Below, in pieces: positions 58,141 through 64,000 of a stretch of 64,000 nt of DNA (position 1 is its first letter; every line of letters starts with the position of its first letter). The stretch is from NCBI GenBank assembly GCA_900549825.1, contig URQB01000011.1, positions 25,742 to 89,741 of the forward strand, given 5' to 3'. Made by a program: the position numbers and the translations under genes. The notes below the pieces were generated by a model. It worked only from the letters and a program-made list of their open reading frames with translations. It did no database searches and was not told the origin of the DNA. The stretch comes from an uncultured Oscillospiraceae bacterium (GTDB lineage: Bacteria > Bacillota > Clostridia > Oscillospirales > Acutalibacteraceae).

Positions 58141-59621
58141 TTACTCCGAAATGACCATTCCCGGTTCTTCCCGCCGCTTTTGCAGCTCTTGTGTGATCTT
58201 CGCCTTCTTCTTTGCCGTCAGATCGTAGAAGAGCATCGGAATCGTGCATAGAAGCAGGGAAATTGCCGGGATCAGCGAGACGATCATGAAGATACCGCCG
58301 CGCACATTGGCGGCCATTTCCAGCGGGTTCGGCGTGTAGGAAACGCCGATGGTATTCAGGTCGGGCTTGACGATCATATACATCAATACGATAAACGAGG
58401 TCGCCGCCGCACTGCCGAGCTTTGCGACAAATGACTGGCATGCGGAGCCGAGCCCTGTTTCGCGCCGGCCGGTAGACCATTCCATATAGTCGAGGCAATC
58501 GCCCACCATCGCATAGGTGAGGACGTTGATCGAGCCACAGGGAATGCAGGAGAGCACGAGGAAGGGCACACACGCCCAGAAGTGATCATAGCCGATAAAG
58601 AATATGAGCATACTCGAGACAAAGCCGATCAGGCAGGTGGAGATGAGGATTGACTTATCGCTGAAGCGCTTCATCAGCTTCGGCATGAGCAGCATGGTGC
58701 CGAACATGCCTGCCGCCGTAGCCACGGCGAAGACGGTGCTGATGAGCGAAATGCTCTGCTGGATGGCGACTTCCTTTGCCGCCGCGGTTAAGCCTGCAAG
58801 CGCCGGGCCGGTATAAAAAGCGTAGCGCGCTGCATGGATCGCGCCCGCCTGATACATGTACCGCCCAGAGGACAGCACGCCCATGGCGACGACGAGCATC
58901 ATCGGTTTACAGGTAAAGAGAAGCTTTAGCGCGCCAGGCTGCTTCTTGTCGCGCGCCGGGGGACGCGGGATCGGCACGCGCTCCTTGGTGTGGAAATAGA
59001 CATTGACGAAGAGAAGGTTGCCAAGGACTGAGGCAATGATTGCGATCATCATATATTTCGTCTTTTCAAGCTCCAGCCCGCTCAGCCCAAGGGAAGGCAA
59101 GATAAATCCCAGCAACATGAAGATGGCCATAGGCAGGGCGGAGCCGACGCCGTTGGTCGTGCGGCTGATGAAGATTAAATTGGCGCGCTCGGCGGGGTTG
59201 GGCGTCATCGCATTGGGCAGGCCCCAGAAGGGGACGTCGGACATTGTATAGATCATGCCCCAAGCGACATAGGTAACCGCTGCATAGACCATCTTCGCCG
59301 TATCGGAGCTATCCGGCGCGAAGAAGAGCAGAAAGGTCAGAATCGCGATGGGCACCGGCGTTAAGATCAAGTAAGTGCGAATTTGCCGTGCTTGGGATTG
59401 AGCCGGTCGGCAATCATGCCCATGATGGGATCATTGATCGCATCCCACACGCGTGCCGAAAGCATGAGGAACAATACGAACAGCGGCGTGACGCGCAGGC
59501 TATTCAGATAAAAATCCGATATGTAGGAGGATATGATGCTATGGACCATGCCCTGACCAAGCGCACCTGCCGCAAAGGATAAGAATTCCTTTTTGGGGAT
59601 ATACTTTTTCTCGTCTGCCAT
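58141..59621 (-). pseudogene. GPH-family sugar/cation symporter split by a frameshift
   Basis: Two minus-strand frames together make one transporter of about 490 residues. The first, from ATG 59621 (AGGAG seven bases upstream), has LSFAAGALGQGMVHSIISSY and DPIMGMIADRLNPKHGKF, the conserved first loop of glycoside-pentoside-hexuronide symporters, then stops at 59367. The second continues without interruption of homology as RTYLILTPVPIAILTFLLFF from about 59390. Adding one T in GGCAAATTCGC (59382-59392) restores a single frame. This is either a recent inactivating mutation or a sequencing error. The rest, with about eleven helices, looks intact. The substrate is probably a plant glycoside or hexuronide. 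Confidence 0.8.
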
Positions 59622-59998
59622 GAAGCGCACTCCTGTCATTCACACAGCATAATCTGCATTCGGTTATGATTGCTATTGTATACTATTAACAGAGAAAATA
59701 CAATCCTGTTTACAATTTTATGTAGTCCGCAGAGATTAAAGTTGAGTTAAATAGAGAAAACGTGTGCGATGGGAGATGTGGAAACCGTTTGATTTCACGC
59801 CGCATTTATGCTACACTTTTTTGGGAAAGAAAGGGGATGCAAGGAAGCGTGCGTCATTCATGATACGGAATCGTGTGCTGTGCAGGGGGATAAAAACGAC
59901 GGGCAAGCGGCTCGTTGGCGGCTATGAAAAGGCAATCGGTGTTTCTGGGCGCCACTGCGCTCTATGATATTTTATAGTCAAGAGAGGAGAAACTGGTT

Positions 59999-60997
59999 AT
60001 GAATAAGCTTTGTGTCCTGACGGGCGCGACCGGCCATATCGGCTACGCCCTTTTAAAGGAACTGCTTGACAGCGGCGAACGGGTGCGCATCCTGATCCGC
60101 AAGGATATTCCGCTGTTTGACGGGCTGGATTGTGAAAAGGCCTTCGGCGACGTGACCGACCCCAAATCGCTTGAAAAAGCGTTTGAAGGGGCAGACGTCG
60201 TTTATCATCTTGCGGGCGTGATCGATATCAACGCGGGTGATGAGAGCCTGATCTGGAATGTCAATGTGCAAGGGACGAAGAATGTGGTCGAGGCCTGTAA
60301 AAAGTGCGGGGTAAAAAGGCTCGTCTATGCATCCTCGGTGGATGCCATCCCGCCGCTGCCGGGCAATCAGGTGATGCGGGAGCTTGACCATTTCGATCCA
60401 GACATCCTCGACGGTACCTATGCCAAAACCAAGGCGACGGCAACCCAGTATGTTCTCGACAGCCAGAGCGACGCGCTCGACGTAGTCGTTACACACCCGG
60501 GCGCATGCTGCGGGCCGTATGATTTCAAGGTGTCGAGCGTGGGCGAGATGGTGCGCATGTATATGCGCGGGAAATTCCCGGTGTCGCTCGCCTTCGGCAT
60601 GTATAATTTTGTCGATGTGCGCGATGTGGCAAAGGGCATGCACAGCGCAGCGGAGAAGGGCCGGCCGGGCGCGTGCTATATTCTCACCTCAGAGGCAATC
60701 ACGGTCGACCAGCTCCTGCACATTCTCGCGGATAAAACAGGGATCCCGGCCTCCCATTTCAAGCTGCCGCTGTGGCTTGCACAGGCCGCCGCGCCGCTGA
60801 TGGAGGTCTATTACAAGGCGGCGCATAAAACGCCGCTGTTTACGCGCTATTCCCTGCGCAAGCTCAATTCCAACTGCAATTTCAGCATCGAGAAGGCGCA
60901 GCGCGAGCTCGATTATCACCCGATGAGCGCGCGTGAATCCTTTGACGACATGGTGGACTGGATTGCAGAGCATGAGAATATCCCGTTGAAGAAATGA
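59999..60997 (+). CDS. NAD-dependent epimerase/dehydratase family protein
   Basis: A 332-residue extended short-chain dehydrogenase: Rossmann motif TGATGHIGYALLKELL at residue 8, GDVTDP for the adenine side, and the active-site pair around YASSVDAI and YAKTKA (Y-x-x-x-K). The sequence resembles the 3-beta-hydroxysteroid dehydrogenase/dihydroflavonol reductase-like branch, so a hydroxyl/keto conversion on a hydrophobic or sugar substrate is likely but unspecified. GAGAGGAG precedes the ATG. A membrane ankyrin protein gene follows after 39 bases on the same strand. Confidence 0.85.
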   Translation: MNKLCVLTGATGHIGYALLKELLDSGERVRILIRKDIPLFDGLDCEKAFGDVTDPKSLEKAFEGADVVYHLAGVIDINAGDESLIWNVNVQGTKNVVEACKKCGVKRLVYASSVDAIPPLPGNQVMRELDHFDPDILDGTYAKTKATATQYVLDSQSDALDVVVTHPGACCGPYDFKVSSVGEMVRMYMRGKFPVSLAFGMYNFVDVRDVAKGMHSAAEKGRPGACYILTSEAITVDQLLHILADKTGIPASHFKLPLWLAQAAAPLMEVYYKAAHKTPLFTRYSLRKLNSNCNFSIEKAQRELDYHPMSARESFDDMVDWIAEHENIPLKK

Positions 60998-61036
60998 CAC
61001 AGCGGAGTCGGATTTGATGGAAAAGGAGGCTTTTCG

Positions 61037-61699
61037 ATGGCCGTGACAGGCTTTGTATTGGGCATGATCCTGCTCTGTGCGCTGGGTGCCGTGCTTGCGG
61101 TTGGCGGCGTCATTTTGCTGGTTGTATTGTGCAAATCGCGCAGGGCCAAAAAGGGGCTGCTTGCAATCCCTATTCTTCTGCTGATCGTGGGGTTGATCTG
61201 TGCAGGAATCCCGGGCGGATATTTTGCTGTTGTTTCCCGTGCGAAGGGCGAGCGGGAACACGCGCGCGGCGCGCTGGTGACGGCGATCGAGAAGGACCCT
61301 TCCGATGTGGAAACGGTGCGGAATTTACTCGACGGCGGCATGGATCCCGACGAGGGGACCCAGAGCGGCTATACACCGCTTATGGCGGCCTCCTTCCGGC
61401 AGGGAACCGGGGTCATGGAGCTGCTCATCAAGGCGGGGGCGGATGTCAACCGGCGGGATGACAGCGGCTACAGCGCGCTGATGCTGGCGTGCAGCCCGCC
61501 TGCGGGGCGTCTGCCGGATCCGGAGGGCATCCAGCTCCTTGTGAAGAGCGGCTCGGATCGATCCCTGCGGGACAACAATGGCCGTACCGCCTACGATCTC
61601 CTGATGCTGCGGGCGGAGGATGACTGCGAAGCGCTGAAAAAGCAGCCGGCGCGGCTTGCGGCCTATGAGGAGGCCGTGAAGGCGGTAAAACCGGGATAA
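61037..61699 (+). CDS. Membrane-anchored ankyrin-repeat protein
   Basis: The 220-residue protein has two N-terminal membrane helices (about 5-30 and 38-65) followed by ankyrin repeats: LLDGGMDPDEGTQSGYTPLMAA, LLIKAGADVNRRDDSGYSALM and LLVKSGSDRSLRDNNGRTA (each shown in part). The repeats lie on the side set by the second helix, probably outside. Ankyrin repeats bind proteins; the partner is unknown. AAAAGGAGG precedes the ATG and the gene probably shares a transcript with the epimerase. Confidence 0.8.
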   Translation: MAVTGFVLGMILLCALGAVLAVGGVILLVVLCKSRRAKKGLLAIPILLLIVGLICAGIPGGYFAVVSRAKGEREHARGALVTAIEKDPSDVETVRNLLDGGMDPDEGTQSGYTPLMAASFRQGTGVMELLIKAGADVNRRDDSGYSALMLACSPPAGRLPDPEGIQLLVKSGSDRSLRDNNGRTAYDLLMLRAEDDCEALKKQPARLAAYEEAVKAVKPG

Positions 61700-61767
61700 T
61701 ATCTTTTTGTCGGAGTCCGGAACGGCTGGATGGAAAGTAGAGGCCATTGCAGGCCCATGGTGAGCAT

Positions 61768-61806
61768 AGAGAAAGCGGCAGAGGCCGCTTTCTCTATGCT
61801 TTTTTA
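61768..61806 (+). terminator. Terminator of the epimerase/ankyrin unit
   Basis: Perfect stem AGAGAAAGCGGC / GCCGCTTTCTCT followed by ATGCTTTTTT. Confidence 0.85.
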
Positions 61807-62161
61807 TCTGATTTTGCCAGCCTTTACGGCCTGCGCGGCCTTTTCTATTTTCAAAATACTGGAGGCGCGGTATTTTTCATCGCCCCCCATGCGGCCTGCT
61901 GTCCCCCGCGATCAAAAACTTTGGAGAAAGGATGCGAATTTCGCCAACGAGATTGCAAGCCGTTGTATTTGTTTCCTGTGCCTCATCTAAAGGTACCGTT
62001 GGCGGGCCATCGCAGATTTTTTACAGCCGGTCTTGAAGCGCTTTCACTACCCGTTACGATAAAAAATAGCCGCAAGACGGCTGTACATTGGAAAAGCAGG
62101 GATCTCTTGAACAGGGCAGTCAGCCATAGGGTTTGCTTTGTTGCTCGCTGCGCTTCGTAAT
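61807..62161. other. Intergenic region without a supported gene
   Basis: About 350 bases between converging units. Open frames here lack ribosome sites and family signatures; only small hairpins are seen. Confidence 0.5.
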
Positions 62162-62207
62162 AAAAAAACGGCGCAACATGTAGTTGCTACATGTTGCGCC
62201 ATTTTTG
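62162..62207 (-). terminator. Terminator of the zinc-ribbon TM2 gene
   Basis: Perfect 14-base-pair stem GGCGCAACATGTAG / CTACATGTTGCGCC with T7 on the minus strand and ATTTTT on the plus strand; probably bidirectional. Confidence 0.9.
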
Positions 62208-62246
62208 CTTCTTTCGCGATTGGAAGGCGTTTGAGAACCTCGGGGC

Positions 62247-62681
62247 TTAAAATTCGTTTTTCAGCGGCACGCCGTTCGCATCCCTGTCGATCGAGCCGGT
62301 CAAAAGCTGGATCGCTTCCACCAGCGCCCAGATGCCCGCCGCGATCGCTCCCGCGCCGCACAGCCATCCGCCGATCAGGGTTAGAAGAAGCTGTGCAATG
62401 CCTTTATTGGTATAGCCGAGATAGAAGTTGTGAATCCCCAGCGTGCCGAGCAGGAAAGCCAGAATCACAGCGGCCAGCTTCGATTTCTGCTGGCCGTAAG
62501 GGGCGCCGCCCGGCTGCGCGGAGGCATTTTGCGGTGCGCCGCAGTTCGCGCAAAAGGGCGCGCCATCCGAGCACTGCCCGCAATTGAAGCAATATTGATT
62601 GCCGGCGCCTACCGGAGCGCCGCACTGGGTGCAGACGTTCGCGCCCTCCTGGAGCATGGCGCCGCAGTTTCTACAAAACAT
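62247..62681 (-). CDS. Zinc-ribbon TM2-domain membrane protein
   Basis: A 144-residue protein with two zinc ribbons (CRNCGAMLQEGANVCTQCG and CFNCGQ...FCANCG), a short Q/P/G linker and a TM2 domain: two membrane helices with AFLLGTLGIHNFYLGYTNKG between, the family signature, from residue 70 to 130. TM2 proteins are common in Clostridia and mostly uncharacterised. GGAAAGGATG lies upstream of ATG 62681, and a sigma-A promoter at 62806-62834. Confidence 0.9.
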   Translation of the reverse strand: MFCRNCGAMLQEGANVCTQCGAPVGAGNQYCFNCGQCSDGAPFCANCGAPQNASAQPGGAPYGQQKSKLAAVILAFLLGTLGIHNFYLGYTNKGIAQLLLTLIGGWLCGAGAIAAGIWALVEAIQLLTGSIDRDANGVPLKNEF

Positions 62682-62805
62682 CGGTCAGATCATCCTTTCC
62701 GCGGAAGCCGGATTGCAATCACTGGTTGACCAGGGAAACAGCATCCGCCAACGCCTGAAGCGACCAGCTTGCAAGCCTGGAACTTCCGTTGCATGCATTG
62801 CACTC

Positions 62806-62834
62806 AGTGTACCATATCCAAAGCCTCCGCACAA
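62806..62834 (-). promoter_or_regulatory. Sigma-A promoter of the TM2 gene
   Basis: Minus strand TTGTGC, 17-base spacer, TACACT; leader about 125 bases. Confidence 0.55.
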
Positions 62835-62895
62835 GGGAGCATGGAGAATAAAGCGGGAGGAATAAAAAGGATATTCCGTAAAACTTAGGTTTCTT

Positions 62896-63816
62896 TTATG
62901 CCGTGCAGACGAAGCAGACCCAGCCGCCATCCTCGTGGCGCTCGTTTACGGTGAAGCCGTATTGCGCGAAGGCGGAGAGAATATCTTCCTCGCGGGTGTC
63001 GATGATGCCTGAAGTGATGAACACAGCGCCCGGCTTCATGAACTGACGGACATTCCTGCAGAAGCGGATGATGACATCCGCAACGATATTGGCCACGACA
63101 ATGTCGAACCGGCCTTTCACCTGCTCGGTCAAATCGCCCTGCAAAACCGTGAAGCGCGGTGCGGAAAAGCCGTTTTCCCGCCCATTCTCTATCGCAGTTT
63201 TGACCGCCAACGCATCAATATCTACGCCAGTGGCGCTTTTTGCGCCGAGCAGAAGGGCGCAGAGGGAGAGGATGCCGCTGCCGCAGCCAATGTCGAGCAA
63301 TTCGGTTTCCGGCGTTACATAGTGTTCAAGCGTTTCAAGGCACAGGCGCGTTGTATTGTGCCCGCCCGTGCCGAAAGCAAGCCCGGGCTCCAGGTGGAGA
63401 ACCTTTCGGTCTCCGGCGTCATATTCCTGCTCCCAGAGCGGTCGGATCAGCAGCTTCCGGCCGATGGGCAGGGGCTTGAAATACTGCTTCCAGTTGTTTT
63501 CCCAATCCTGCGTCCGGCAAACTTCCGTCGAGATCTGGTGGCGGATTCCGGCGGCATGGTAGCGCTCGCTCAAAAAGGCGAGCGCTTCCGCAGGATTTTC
63601 CTCCGGAGGCAAATAGACGTGGATGAAGCCCTTTGTACGGTCTTTTTTCAATAGCTCCTCATCGATCAGGTCAATGTGCGCGATTTCCCGGGCTTCCATT
63701 TCTAAATTCCGGTAATCCTCCATATAAATACCATAGGGGACAACCATCTGCGCGATATCGCCGGCGCGGTCGATGTCGTCTGCATCTGTTTCAATGACGA
63801 TTTCCGTCCAATCCAT
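62896..63816 (-). CDS. prmA: Ribosomal protein L11 methyltransferase
   Basis: A 306-residue SAM-dependent methyltransferase that trimethylates ribosomal protein L11. The N-terminal L11-recognition domain starts MDWTEIVIETDADDID; QDWENNWKQYFKP and EPGLAFGTGGHNTTRLCLE are signature segments, followed by the SAM motif LDIGCGSGILSL and VVANIVADV. ATG 63816 (GGAAAGGA upstream) is chosen; the frame open to 63903 is not family-like. In Firmicutes prmA usually accompanies dnaK-dnaJ or an RsmE gene, which would lie to the right of this window. Confidence 0.93.
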   Translation of the reverse strand: MDWTEIVIETDADDIDRAGDIAQMVVPYGIYMEDYRNLEMEAREIAHIDLIDEELLKKDRTKGFIHVYLPPEENPAEALAFLSERYHAAGIRHQISTEVCRTQDWENNWKQYFKPLPIGRKLLIRPLWEQEYDAGDRKVLHLEPGLAFGTGGHNTTRLCLETLEHYVTPETELLDIGCGSGILSLCALLLGAKSATGVDIDALAVKTAIENGRENGFSAPRFTVLQGDLTEQVKGRFDIVVANIVADVIIRFCRNVRQFMKPGAVFITSGIIDTREEDILSAFAQYGFTVNERHEDGGWVCFVCTA

Positions 63817-64000
63817 TCTACAGCGTTCCTTTCCGGCGGGTGGGCCGCCTTTCCATTCTACTTCATGAAGCGGGGCGACTGGGGCAACTCTTGTTTTTAT
63901 CATTCTAACATGATTCCATTGCGCCCACGCGCAATGGGCGGCAAGGCCGCAGGGCGAAAGCCCGAATCAATGCTTCAATGTTCTCCGAAACGCAGAAATC
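63817..64000. other. Window end, no gene seen
   Basis: Upstream region of prmA; a small GC-rich inverted stretch (CATTGCGCCCACGCGCAATGG) lies near 63912-63932. No frame continuing off the window could be supported. Confidence 0.4.

Noticed and set aside
63904..64000. Possible fourth copy of the MITE-like repeat at the window end
   Set aside because: Only GC-rich composition is shared; neither the TAGCATCGG ends nor the conserved interior is present.
1..64000. CRISPR arrays, rRNA, tRNA and intact insertion sequences
   Set aside because: No regularly spaced repeats, no rRNA signature and no cloverleaf or intact transposase gene were recognised anywhere in the window; a dedicated tRNA scan was not possible.

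Overview
The window is chromosomal DNA of moderately high GC content from a low-GC-phylum (Firmicutes) anaerobe, most likely a Clostridia gut bacterium of the Oscillospiraceae/Ruminococcaceae type. Supporting features are a sodium-pump decarboxylase beta subunit, a 2x[4Fe-4S] ferredoxin, a leucine T-box leader, a SpoIID protein, the yaaO-darA-holB-ricT neighbourhood, Shine-Dalgarno sites of the AGGAGG type and many sigma-A promoters with 17-base spacers. The species cannot be named from this window.

Layout. 1-640: end of a decarboxylase sodium-pump operon. 640-4520: a response regulator / ABC transporter / histidine kinase module of the antimicrobial-peptide-resistance type, followed by a decayed gene tail. 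4550-7490: an APC permease, then a graveyard of a mobilizable transposon (recombinase, TnpW and relaxase remnants) lying between two direct copies of a short repeat with inverted ends. 7490-13930: two ECF sigma/anti-sigma operons, one with a beta-propeller anti-sigma, enclosing a ferredoxin, a DUF2804 protein and a 27-codon membrane peptide gene. Both sigma operons are preceded by the same promoter pattern. 14380-17240: an M16 peptidase, a PHP-like fragment and a small membrane protein. 17330-22160: a heterodimeric ABC exporter divergent from a MarR regulator. 22270-25880: ricT, holB, darA and a yaaO-like decarboxylase. 26160-31480: an AEC carrier, an unknown membrane protein, citrate synthase, SpoIID and a third ECF sigma factor. 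31690-34350: a zinc/cadmium exporting P-type ATPase with its ArsR/CadC repressor and operator. 34450-42310: proBA, a membrane-anchored protein, the nadABC operon (NAD synthesis) and hflX. 42390-43320: gene debris including a Nudix hydrolase that has lost its catalytic box. 43490-49400: an HtrA protease, a two-component system and a large doubly anchored surface protein of unknown function. 49580-55700: the T-box controlled ilvB-ilvN-cimA-leuC-leuD operon. 55700-64000: a candidate structured small RNA, a ribbon-helix-helix protein, a secreted helical protein, a frameshifted sugar symporter, an epimerase/ankyrin pair, a zinc-ribbon TM2 protein and prmA.

How the genes work together. The window is mostly core metabolism (branched-chain amino acids, proline, NAD, citrate) interspersed with envelope-stress and detoxification units: three ECF sigma factors, two two-component systems, HtrA, two ABC efflux systems and a metal pump. 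The least explained parts are the twin ECF operons with a shared promoter motif, the repeat family with inverted ends, the putative small RNA upstream of ilvB, and the two large exported proteins of unknown role (47643-49400 and 56514-57788).
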